Assembly: GCF_014652135.1 (NCBI RefSeq)
Contig: NZ_BMYF01000023.1
Coordinates: forward strand, 1 to 64,000
Reading direction: 5' to 3'
Source of the DNA: Mongoliitalea lutea
Lineage (GTDB): Bacteria > Bacteroidota > Bacteroidia > Cytophagales > Cyclobacteriaceae
DNA length: 64,000 bases
Shown: positions 28,661-38,600 of the stretch, in pieces
Layout: each line of letters starts with the position of its first letter
Numbering within the stretch: the first letter of the stretch is position 1
Notes under the pieces: model-generated
The model's input: the letters and a program-made list of their open reading frames with translations, nothing else
Databases searched by the model: none
What the model was told of the DNA's origin: nothing
Position numbers and translations under genes: made by a program

Positions 28661-28899
28661 CTGAAAACTTGGAAAGAAGAGGGATGTAACCTTTGATATA
28701 TTCCAGACCTTAAAGGTTTTTGGCTAAGGATAAACACATTTTCACAGATTACTTATCTTTGTTTGAAAGCAAACTAAAATAAAGGCACCAAAGAACAATT
28801 GATGTCAAAATATCCAATCGTCTTGGAAAGAAAATGAACACTTCCGAGGGTTTTGTCAGAAGATTTAAAAATCTTTGAAAAAAATTATTTTGAAATACC

Positions 28900-29766
28900 A
28901 TGAAGCTATCCATCCGTTTTTTTAATGACCATGAAGTACGGGCTGTTTGGGATGATGAGCACTCTAAATGGTGGTTTAGTGTCTTAGATGTGGTAGGAGT
29001 ACTGAATGAAGAATCTGATTATACAAAGGTCCGCAACTATTGGAAATATTTAAAAGCCAAATTATAGAAAGAAAATACTCAGTTGGTTAGTGTCACTACC
29101 CAACTGAAATTAATTGCGGCAGACGGTAAAAAGTATAAAACCGATATGTTGGACAGCGAAGGAATTATTGAACTATCCAAAAACTTTCCAAACAACAGGG
29201 CAACTAAATTTTTGGATTGGTTTCTATATAGCGATACTAGCATTGACGGGCAAAGTAAAAAGAAAGCCTATACGCTATTTGAGAGCAATTTGATTAACGA
29301 TTTTGAAGTGGGTACTACCAAAGGGCTTCAACAAATTCACGCCTATCTGTTTGGGGGACTGTATGATTTTGCCGGACAAATCAGAGAGAAAAGTATTTCA
29401 AAAGGTGGTTATAGCTTTATTTATGCTCAACACTTAAAGAGTGTCTTGAAGCAAATAGATGCTATGCCACAAAGCACCCTGCAAGAGATCATCTCAAAGT
29501 ATGCTGAAATGAATAAGGCCCATCCCTTTCTGGAGGGCAATGGAAGAAGTACGCGGATTTGGTTGGATATGATGCTGAAAAAGCAGCTTAAGAAATGTGT
29601 GGACTGGAGTAAAATCAAAAAAGAAAACTACATGAATGCCATGATCATTAGTACAATTGATAGCAGTGTATTGCTGTATGTGATAGAAGCAGCACTTACC
29701 ACCAAGATTAATGATAGGGAAATGTTTATGAAGGGGATTGATTATTCTTATTACTACGAGGAATAA
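28900..29766 (+). pseudogene. Bro-N / Fic fusion gene with an in-frame TAG stop
   Basis: The frame opens at 28900 with MKLSIRFFNDHEVRAVWDDE and continues as a Bro-N-like DNA-binding domain (WWFSVLDVVGVLNEE; KVRNYWKYLKAKL). A TAG at 29065-29067 interrupts it at codon 56, where relatives of this type have Lys. The same frame then continues without a shift (KENTQLVSVTTQLKLIAADG) through a Fic domain. That domain ends in HPFLEGNGRSTRIW, an intact HxFx(D/E)GNGRxxR AMPylation motif (about residue 210). A TTG at 29083 could start a separate 227-residue Fic protein. Fic enzymes transfer AMP to target proteins and are often toxins. Whether this is a nonsense mutation or a sequencing error cannot be told from the window. 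Confidence 0.75.
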
Positions 29767-30537
29767 AAAGCTCTTGCGGAATCCACAGAAGGCACTGAAA
29801 GTCATGTGGAAACTGCGGTCGCATAGCTCCCTTGAGGCTATCCACAGATTTTACAGATTTGCACAGATAGGGATTTATCGCTGTAAAATGAAACAAAAAT
29901 CGATCATCTGAAATTCAAAATCTACTTTGTCAAACTCGGACATATAGGGGCGTAGCCCTGTGTTCTTTGTAGAAATTGATGGTATGCGGGGAATTAGAGG
30001 CGCGTAGCGCTGAAGTCTTGTCCAGCCAGATGATTATTAGACACAGATTGATAATTTGATCTTCACAGATTGACACAGATGGATTTGCTGCCGCAAATTG
30101 GGGCTCTCGGAAGGCTCGGAATCCACAGAAAACAAGGCTGTCCACGAATGGCACTAATTACACGAAGGGAGAGCTCTCACGGAATCCACGGAAGACGCTG
30201 GAAGTCGTTGGGAAATTAGGTCGCGTAGCTCCCTTGAGGCTGTCTACAGATTTCACAGATTGGCACAGATAGGGATTTATCGCTGTAATATAAATGAAAC
30301 AAAAATCGATCATCTGAAATTCAAAACCTACTTGGTCAAACCCGGACATAAAGGGGCGTAGCCCTGTGTTCTTTGTAGAAATTGATGGTATGCGGGGAAT
30401 TAGAGGCGCGTAGCGCTGAGGTCTTGTCCAGCCAGATGATTATTAGATACAGATTGATACAGATGGATTTGCTGCTGCAAATTGGGGCTCGCAGAAGGTA
30501 CTGAATGTACAGAAAACCCTGAAATAATACCTTATAC

Positions 30538-30633
30538 CTGACCCGTGAGGGTCAGCAGAATAGTAACCATGGGTTATCAAACCCATGGATTGGTAGACCC
30601 AGGTACCTCTCATCTGCCCTGTAGGGGCAGTAC
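30538..30633. repeat. Triple-hairpin repeat element, copy 4
   Basis: The copy carries CTGACCCGTGAGGGTCAG, then CCATGGGTT paired with AACCCATGG around a changed loop (ATCA), then CTGCCCTGTAGGGGCAG. Loops differ from the other copies while stems are kept, which suggests selection or a mechanism that preserves pairing. Confidence 0.75.
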
Positions 30634-31364
30634 TATTTGAGGAAGTTGTCCACTAATCACACGAATTTTCACGAAAGTAGGAGTTCTTGAGGAATCTACT
30701 GATGAAGCTGAAAAAAGATATCGAAAAAAAATAGTTGCATAGCTACCTTGGGGCTGTCCACAGATTTCTCAAATTGACACAAATGGATTTGCTGCCGCAA
30801 ATTGGGGCTATCGGAAGGCTCGGAATCCACAGAAAACAAGGCTGTCCACGAATAGCACTAATTACACGAAGGGGAGAGCTCTCACGGAATCCATGGAAGA
30901 CGCTCAAAATGAATATGGAAAAAATCGACGAATCGCTCCCTTGAGGCTGTCTACAGATTTCACGGATGTCACAGATAGGGGGAGTTCTCGCAGAATACAC
31001 GGAAGACGCTGAAAATTTTAGGAAAAAATTGGTCGTATAGCTTCTGGATTAATTCTAATTCATAGATAAATATTGATTTGTGGAGACCTTCGAGTTAGTT
31101 CTCTCTGTATAGTTTCAAACCCACATAATCTAGGAAAAACCTTGTTTTAAAACTAATCATTTAATTAAATTTCTCCCATGATCAAAAACTACAACATGCT
31201 GTTATTACCACCATTTTTCCACCCTCGATAAAAATCCAATATCCTAATATCCAATATCCTAATATCCAATATCACCCAAAAATCCGTTCTCTATCTGTTA
31301 TTACCGTCAAATCTGCGAGAGCTTTGTAAGCTTGCAATTCTGAAAATTCCATTTTTATCCACTC

Positions 31365-31372
31365 TACCTTTG
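31365..31372 (+). promoter_or_regulatory. Candidate Bacteroidetes -7 element (TAnnTTTG)
   Basis: TACCTTTG matches the Bacteroidetes -7 consensus TAnnTTTG and lies 34 bases before the ATG of the 176-residue gene. No good -33 element is visible at the expected distance, so this is a moderate call. Confidence 0.35.
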
Positions 31373-31406
31373 TAAAGGTTAATTCAACAGATAATTTAAC
31401 TATCCT

Positions 31407-31937
31407 ATGGAAAGATTAGAGAAAAAAGCGAGGATAATGGCAGAAATGATTATTCAAACAGCAAAGATTTATCATGAATCAGAGGAATCTGAAAAAGGAT
31501 TAATGGAAACTTTGGTGGGAGCGGGGATATTCTATTTGCCCAATCATCCAGGTTTGTTCAATAATAAAATAAGTAAAGAGGCTTGGATTCAATTACAAAC
31601 GAAGCCCGAAAAGTTGAAATTGGTGGCGGAACACGCGATTCCAAGAAAAGTGGCAGGAAGACTTTTGTACACAAAATATTTGCTGCTCTTGCAAGAAAAC
31701 CCATTGGCCTTGGTTGAACTCTATGAAAAGTATTTTGGTCGGTACAACTTGGTCTTGAAGGAGGAAAATGATCGATTACGCAAGTTTCAAAAAGCCCAAA
31801 TTTTTGTCTCGGAGGAAGAGGCCTATGCCTTGGCAGGTATTGAATTGGTAGATTTCACCTATGAGGAGTACTTGGAGTTCCAGAAGTTTCAGAGAGACTC
31901 GAAGAAAAAGGCTTCCAAAAAAGTAGGCATGGCATAG
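31407..31937 (+). CDS. Uncharacterised helical protein, 176 residues
   Basis: I do not recognise a family. The protein starts MERLEKKARIMAEMIIQTAK and is predicted almost wholly helical, with a high content of Lys and Glu. The region LPNHPGLFNNKISKEAWIQL is the only Pro/Asn-rich break. The C-terminus is basic (RDSKKKASKKVG). There is no signal peptide, membrane helix or metal motif. A fair -7 promoter element lies 34 bases upstream. The gene sits between the repeat field and the defence island with a 354-base gap after it, so membership in the island is doubtful. It is likely a real gene because its codon pattern is coherent and its start context is clean. Confidence 0.55.
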   Translation: MERLEKKARIMAEMIIQTAKIYHESEESEKGLMETLVGAGIFYLPNHPGLFNNKISKEAWIQLQTKPEKLKLVAEHAIPRKVAGRLLYTKYLLLLQENPLALVELYEKYFGRYNLVLKEENDRLRKFQKAQIFVSEEEAYALAGIELVDFTYEEYLEFQKFQRDSKKKASKKVGMA

Positions 31938-32291
31938 GTTTACAGCAATCAGCTTATGTTAGAAAAGAAAAAAACACGGCTTGTCAATTCTTTTCTTACT
32001 GACGAATAATCAACCAACCTATATACTTTTGTTCGAAAATGCTGCACTTATCCAAAATTTTGTGGAAATGATAAACCATGGACTCAGGTGTAGGAATAAA
32101 AGTGTTTGCCGATACTAAAAAAAGTCCTTAGCTTAATGAAGGAAATAAACTCTTTTTCACCCATTATAAATGAAAGTATTTTCTCTTCACCGTATCCGAT
32201 TTAAGGAATACGTAAAATATTTCATTAAACATACTTTATGCGCAGATTGGCCGCGCGTTAATTGCTTTGTTTTACAAAAAAATAATGAACT
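31938..32291. other. AT-rich leader region of the defence island
   Basis: No gene was seen. The segment is AT-rich, like the island's first genes and unlike the repeat fields. Its notable element is TGCGCAGATTGGCCGCGCG within 32237-32260, a near-copy of 58918-58941 beyond the WYL gene. The promoter of the following helicase pair must lie here, but no exact TAnnTTTG element was found. Confidence 0.5.
32237..32260. repeat. Left copy of a 24-bp direct repeat bracketing the island
   Basis: The core is TGCGCARATTGGCYGCGCG, also at 58918-58941 with four differences over 24 bases. Each copy has TGCGC/GCGCG ends that could pair. It lies about 30 bases upstream of the first island gene, a good place for an operator. 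Confidence 0.55.
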
Positions 32292-35200
32292 ATGAATTTT
32301 AAAGAATTTCTTAAGGGCTTCCTTCTAAAAAGAGAGTTACAACTACCCGATGGCAGACCATTGTATGAATATAAAATTTCAAATGCCAGGTATAATGCGT
32401 TAAAAGTATTGCTTGAACATAATTGGGAGGAAACAGTAGAGTGCTATGCCAGTTTTGTTTTGTATTCTGTTGACTTTTTGAGATCTGAAATCTCAGAAGG
32501 GCATCTTAGATGGGATTATATTTTTAATTCCGTAGGAAAAGGAAATTTCAACACTCCTCAGAGAAGAGCTTTGATTGTTGAGCAAGGCTTGAATTACTGG
32601 AAAAGGAATGTTTTCCAAGGACAAAATATGGAGTTTCTAGAAACATTAAGATTTGAATCCGGATTACCCAATTCATCTCTTCATGATGGTAATAATTTAT
32701 CGTCATTGATAAAGTATGCGTTTCAGTTAGTAGAGAGTTACAAACTCACTGAAGAAGAACTTATTCCATTCATAGAGGAAAGGATTGAAAAATACTCAAT
32801 TCCACAGGTGTTGAGACAGGAGTATTTTTATCAATTGGTCTCAAAGCTTTGTTTTAAGTTTTTAGAATTCAAGCAGAGATTTGATTTGTCTAATCAATCA
32901 AATCCAACTGAATATCTCCAATCTCAATTAACTAATTGGAGAGCTGAAATGCCTTTAAAAGTTGAAGGTGAGAGGATGAATGAATTCTTCAACAATATTA
33001 TATCTGATATTTCCAAGTTGAAGAAAACAGAAAGTTTGGCTTTTGTTTTTGATACGTTACTAAAAGATGATATTTCAGGTTTTACTTTAAATACTTTTCT
33101 GAGCCTCCCGAAAGGTATTTATAGTCATGAGGCCTTTGGGTTGAGCGAAGAAGAATTTAACAAGTTGCCAGGATATTTTTGTTTGACTTTAGAGATAGAT
33201 GGAAAACCTAAACCACTTACTGGTTTTAATAAACAGAATAATGGTAGAATTTCTGCTCGTGGAGCAGATAAAATTTTGTTGCCTCAGGATATCTTTGAAA
33301 GAGAATGGGAGTTGACTTTCACCTCTGAAAATATGGAGGTAAGAGTTGAAACAGAATTGGCAAAGTATTCTAAGATAAGCTTTAATGAGCCATTAATCTT
33401 TGTCAAAGATATTCTTGAAAACTGGGTTTATAAAGGTTCAGCTCCTTTGAAAATTAAAGAAACCGTCTGCCGCATTGTTTTTGATGAATCTATTTACAAA
33501 AGTAAAAGTTCGATTCAAAACTTAGGAAAAACAAGCAAACTGTTATCTGTTTTTCAAACTGTAGTTGATCTTGAACTTATTGAGAAGGAAAGTCAATCCT
33601 CACTTTGGATTAAGCTAGCACAAGAAAATGAACACATTAAGGTTCTCGATTTTGCTCAAAAGTTCCTTCCTGAATCAGGTTCATTTGATTATTTAGTAGG
33701 AAATAAACACATCTTTTTAGGCATTCCAAAAATCTATCTTTTAAATAGAAAGCTTGGAATTAAGGAATTCTTCACGGGTATTATAGAGGTTTTCTCAATA
33801 AATAATCAATGGTCGAGTGTTAATAATGATGTAATAGGAAGTAGAAAGTTTCGATTCAAAGATAAAAATGGAAATGTAATTGGAGTAAAGACGTTGAATA
33901 TCCTTCCTTCTGATTTTAGAATTATTCTTAATGATAATGCTAAAAGTATCGAATTACTGACGCAGTGTAATTTCCAGGTTTTTGTTACTAAAAATGGTAT
34001 TTTGACAGATTTAAACTCCTCTGGAAACTCTGTAAAAATTACTATCGATCCTGCTTTTGATGATGCATCGAAGACATTCATTAATTTTGGTATTAGCTTC
34101 GAAAAAGGTGAAATAATTGATATTAAAGTTCCTAATCCAAGCTTTACAGAAATTTTTGTCAATGCTGAGGGGAAAGTGGTTGAAAGGTCTTCCTTTTCAC
34201 TTTCTAGAATTCACGGTTTAAGTATAACCAATAATAATTTCAATGGAGTAGCTACAAAAAAGATCTATAAGCTAAAATTATATGATATTCATGATCAAGA
34301 TGCTAGTGCATTAGAAATCAGGAAAGAAGTTTGGGTTGATGCTTTTTCTAGCAAAAGACTACCTCTTTATCAATGGACTCAGCAAATAAATCAGCTTTTT
34401 GCTTTGACGTCAAATACAAGAGCAAAAGTCCGTATATCTTCAGAGAAACCCCATCATTTCCTTGAAATTTCAAAGTATGATTTTGATCTAGGATATGATG
34501 GAATAACAGGGCAATTGTTTATCAATGATTATGATTTACCTCAGGAATTAACTCTATGGGCATTTAGGTTGGACCAAATCTTTAATCCCCAAAATATAGT
34601 CACTCTTGAGCTATTACAAGGCCAATGTAATGTTTCCGAAAGTCTTCCAGAAGATGGGATTTGGTTTATCTATTCTAATAAAGAATCAGATATCTCTGTT
34701 GTTCCCAAAGTAATTTTAAAGGATCAGAAAGAAGTGTTGATGGATGAAAGACCTATAGAATATCTTTATGAAGCCAGTTATTTAGATTATAATCAACGCA
34801 TAGATAGGTTTAAGGAGTTTTTTGATAATCATTATTTGAGTTTTGACCATCCAGTATGGAAAGAACTTTATGAATTATATCAGGCAACTGAGGGTCTTCC
34901 AATTAGTGCGCTGGATGTTTGGAAGGGATTGGTGAAATCTCCAAAAGGGATGTTAACTTTTCTTTTTAGCCAATACGTTGATGCTTCATTAATTCAAAAG
35001 GTGTCAAATGAATTGGGCTTTATTTGGCATTTGGTTTCAGTTTACCGCTGGAAAGAAGCATTTGAATCTTGGAAAACCTCTATACTGAATTCTAATAATT
35101 ACTCGCAGATTTATGAAATTTTCAAATCTTCGAAACTTAGTTTAATACAAAATCAACTGGGTTTACATAGTTTAGTTGAGCTTTTAAATGAAGATTCTCA

Positions 35201-35591
35201 ATCAATTAACTTAACTCTTCTATCATACCTGTTAAACATAGATGTCAATGGAGGTGAAGGCCGACAAGGTATAAGGGCTAGACATCCAGATGGAGTCTAT
35301 TGGGCCTCCTATGCTAGAGAATTCATTTTGGATAAATTTAAACAACTACCTAAAGATTTAAAGGATGTTTTTCCTTCTGGCCTGGCTAACTGGCAAAAAC
35401 CTGTGTTGTATTTACCTGTAATATTGGCTTATCAATCCATGAACAGTAGATTTATTAAAGTTTATGAATTAAGTCCTGAAATTTTATTAGGTATAAAACT
35501 AAATATAGATTTTGACCGAGACTACTTTGATGATGTTTATTCAAAAGTTCAAGGCTTCTGTTTCACTCACAATAAAGAAAAAACCACCTAA
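32292..35591 (+). CDS. Large uncharacterised protein partnered with a DEAH/DUF1998 helicase (1099 residues)
   Basis: No enzymatic motif is visible in this 1099-residue protein. The first 230 or so residues are helical (NFKEFLKGFLLKRELQLPD, then VLLEHNWEETVECYASFVLY). A long beta-rich middle from about residue 290 to 830 looks like repeated immunoglobulin-like or jelly-roll modules (GYFCLTLEIDGKPKPLTGF, ITIDPAFDDASKTFINFGIS). A helical C-terminus ends in KEKTT. It is AT-rich and lies 9 bases before the huge helicase gene, so the two are surely co-expressed. Helicase plus large partner pairs of this size occur in enterobacterial genomic islands, where the partner carries the family name STY4851/ECs_5259. 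I suspect but cannot show that this is the same type. It may be an adaptor or scaffold for the helicase. Confidence 0.65.
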   Translation: MNFKEFLKGFLLKRELQLPDGRPLYEYKISNARYNALKVLLEHNWEETVECYASFVLYSVDFLRSEISEGHLRWDYIFNSVGKGNFNTPQRRALIVEQGLNYWKRNVFQGQNMEFLETLRFESGLPNSSLHDGNNLSSLIKYAFQLVESYKLTEEELIPFIEERIEKYSIPQVLRQEYFYQLVSKLCFKFLEFKQRFDLSNQSNPTEYLQSQLTNWRAEMPLKVEGERMNEFFNNIISDISKLKKTESLAFVFDTLLKDDISGFTLNTFLSLPKGIYSHEAFGLSEEEFNKLPGYFCLTLEIDGKPKPLTGFNKQNNGRISARGADKILLPQDIFEREWELTFTSENMEVRVETELAKYSKISFNEPLIFVKDILENWVYKGSAPLKIKETVCRIVFDESIYKSKSSIQNLGKTSKLLSVFQTVVDLELIEKESQSSLWIKLAQENEHIKVLDFAQKFLPESGSFDYLVGNKHIFLGIPKIYLLNRKLGIKEFFTGIIEVFSINNQWSSVNNDVIGSRKFRFKDKNGNVIGVKTLNILPSDFRIILNDNAKSIELLTQCNFQVFVTKNGILTDLNSSGNSVKITIDPAFDDASKTFINFGISFEKGEIIDIKVPNPSFTEIFVNAEGKVVERSSFSLSRIHGLSITNNNFNGVATKKIYKLKLYDIHDQDASALEIRKEVWVDAFSSKRLPLYQWTQQINQLFALTSNTRAKVRISSEKPHHFLEISKYDFDLGYDGITGQLFINDYDLPQELTLWAFRLDQIFNPQNIVTLELLQGQCNVSESLPEDGIWFIYSNKESDISVVPKVILKDQKEVLMDERPIEYLYEASYLDYNQRIDRFKEFFDNHYLSFDHPVWKELYELYQATEGLPISALDVWKGLVKSPKGMLTFLFSQYVDASLIQKVSNELGFIWHLVSVYRWKEAFESWKTSILNSNNYSQIYEIFKSSKLSLIQNQLGLHSLVELLNEDSQSINLTLLSYLLNIDVNGGEGRQGIRARHPDGVYWASYAREFILDKFKQLPKDLKDVFPSGLANWQKPVLYLPVILAYQSMNSRFIKVYELSPEILLGIKLNIDFDRDYFDDVYSKVQGFCFTHNKEKTT

Positions 35592-35600
35592 CCATAAGAT

Positions 35601-38600
35601 ATGAAAGGCTATTATCACTCCCTCTTTTCTGAAATTTCCCAAAGATCTGTCGATGCTACTTTGGGTGTATTAGGAATTCGAAATCCTCAATTAAGAAAGC
35701 ATATCAAGGATCAGCTTACAGATGAATTAGGCCAAGGAAACAGAATCCTTGCAGACCCAGTATTTGAGGCGGCATTTCCTTGGGCTGAAGTAAAAGAAAC
35801 TTTTCAGGATTTGGGAAATAGAAATTTCCTTCATCCTACGTTCGTAGATGCTTTAGATGCTCAACATTCTCATGTGACTTACCACATCGGGCCAGCAAAA
35901 GACCTTTCAGGACAAGCATTAAGGAAAAACTGGAGACCAAGGACACACCAATTAAGGTCATGGGAGATTTTGAAGGAACCCAACCCTAAATCTTTGATTG
36001 TTACAAGTGGTACCGGTTCTGGTAAAACTGAATGTTTTATGGTGCCGATTATTGATGATTTGGTTAGGCAACATAAAGAAAATAACCAAAAACTGGAAGG
36101 TGTTCAGGCGCTATTTATTTATCCATTGAATGCTCTGATAAATAGTCAACGGGAGCGAATTCTATCCTGGACCATGAACTTTGAGGATAAGGTTAGATTT
36201 TGTTTATATAATGGCAATACACCTGAGTCTGTTAAGGCCGATTTTGTGAGAAATAGTCCTAAAAATGAGGTATATGATAGAAACACTTTGTGGTCTTCTC
36301 CTCCGCCAATTTTGATTACTAATCCAACGATGCTGGAGTATATGCTTATTCGAAGCAAGGACAGGCCTATTCTTAATGCCTCTCAGGGAAAATTAAAATA
36401 TATTGTTCTGGATGAAGCACATACTTACATTGGTTCTCAAGCTGCTGAATTGGCGCTTTTGATCAGGCGTGTATTAAATGGCTTTGGGGTAGAAGCGGAA
36501 AATGTAAGATTTATTGCAACATCTGCTACTATTGGAAGCGATCAAGAGGCAGAAATTGCTTTAAAAAGATATCTGGCAGATATCGCAGGGATAAATGAAG
36601 ACTCTATAGAAGTAGTTGGTGGAAGTCGAACCATTCCTGCTTTGAATGCTGGGGAGAGCAATAATTTGACTTATGATCAGTTGAATGAGCTTGATATCAA
36701 TCAAAATATTAACTCATTTTATAACAATGACATGTTAAAGAAGCTGAGATCTTATTTTATAAGTCCTGATGGTCAGCAGGCTAAAGCAAGAAAACTTACA
36801 CAAATCGCAGAATTGCTCTTCCCAGGCCAATCTGGAGATATAGAGAAACAGAAAGATGTTTTGCGATGGATTGATTTAGCCTCAAGTGATCAGCTTAAAA
36901 AAGATGAAATCCATTTTCTTCCTCTAAGAGGTCACTTTTTTCATAAAGTATTGAATGGACTTTGGGCATGTGTGGATAGTAGTTGTAATTGTAAGATTAA
37001 TACTCCTTTGGCTCATAATTGGCCATTTGGGAAAGTTTACACCCAACAACGGTTGACATGCGAATGTGGGGCACCTGTATTTGAATTGGTTTTTTGTTCA
37101 GAATGTAATGAACCGCATTTGCAGGCAGAAATAATTCATGAAAATGGTACCCGTAGGATCTCACAGGTTAGGAAAAATAATTTGGATGAATTTGAATTAA
37201 ATCAAGAGATTCCCGGAGATGAGGATTTTGATGGAATCACCCCAGTTCAAACTGACCAAATTTTAATTTACCCTAGGTCTATTGATGGGTCAATTGATGA
37301 TAGAATAAATTGTGATGGAAAGTTAGGAGCTGATCCAACTAATTACCCCATTAGAATACATTTTAGTGATCAGGGTGAAACTTGCTCTAATTGTGTATTT
37401 AGCGGTGCTGGTCAACAGGAAGCTATGCGAGGAGCGTATCTTGGCATGCCTTTCTATATATCCAATTTGATTCCTTCTTTGCTTGACCATGTTAAAGATG
37501 GGAATAACCCACTCAATCAGCCTTACAGAGGTAGAAGACTATTGACATTTACTGATAGCCGTCAAGGTACAGCAAAAATTGCTATAAAAATTCAACAGGA
37601 GTCTGAAAGAATTAGGACAAGAGGTTTGATACTAAAAGCATTATTATTGGAAGATAACACACCACAAATATTAGTCTTAAATCAACAAATACAAACCCTT
37701 CAGGCTGTAGATCCTCTTCCGCCAGGGGTTCAAGATATTATTGATAATCTTCAAAACCAAGTTGATCATCTTCAGCTTAAGACGAAAACTTACTTGGAAG
37801 AATTACAATTTTTAGTGTTGGCTCAAGACATTTCAGAGCATATAAAAAGGAGTTATTTACAATTAAACCATCAAATAGGTAATAATGTTAATAATGTTAC
37901 AAATATTCTGCTTATTAGAGAATTTTCAAGAAGGCCGAAAAGGGCCAATTCATTAGAAACACTTGGTCTAGTAGCAACTAATTATCCCAAACTAAATAAT
38001 GTTATAAATTGTCCAACCGAATTTCAAAACTATGGATTGACAATTAATGATTGGAAAGATTTTTTAAAAGTTGCTTTAGACTTTTTTATCCGCGATGGAA
38101 TTTATGTTTCAATCCCTCATGATTTAATTAACTGGTTGGGCGGCAAGTATTTGCCTAAATTTCTTATTGCTCCAAACTCACAAGACAATCCTCAAGGAAG
38201 ATTTAAGCGATGGCCTTCCTATGATGATTCAAGAGGAATCAGGCAACATAGATTAGTTAGAATTTTAGCACATGGGCTCAATATCGATCTTTCTCAAATT
38301 ACAAATCAAAAAATAGATCACCTAAATTCTATCATGGAACGAGCTTGGAATGCCTTGGTAAATGCTCAGCTCCTAGAACAAATTGACAATGGTTTTCAAC
38401 TAAATATCAATAATATCTCATTCTGCTTAATGAAGAAGGCATGGCTTTGTCCTATTACTAGAAGGTTTTTAGATACGACCTTTAGGGGATTTACGCCTTA
38501 CTTGCCAATAAATTCTCAAGTTGGACAATTCCATTGTGGTGAACAAAGAGGAATGCCGCAATATCCAACAATAATTGCCCCTGATGATCTAGTTTATAGA

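Larger units (their letters stand above)
29767..31406. repeat. Mosaic repeat field downstream of the Fic gene
   Basis: No gene is supported in these 1.6 kb. The modules are those of the 19.9-22.3 kb field: GGGGCGTAGCCCT blocks at 29946-30022 and 30352-30428, a fourth triple-hairpin element at 30538-30633, and the CACAGATTGACACAGATGG and CACGGAATCCACGGAAGACG words. Near 31240 is a direct repeat of AATATCCAATATCCT. Open frames here are made of repeats. Confidence 0.75.

Noticed and set aside
28146-28737. Long open frames on both strands of the 193-bp array
   Set aside because: They arise because the repeat unit lacks stops in some frames; the peptides are tandem repeats of the DNA modules.
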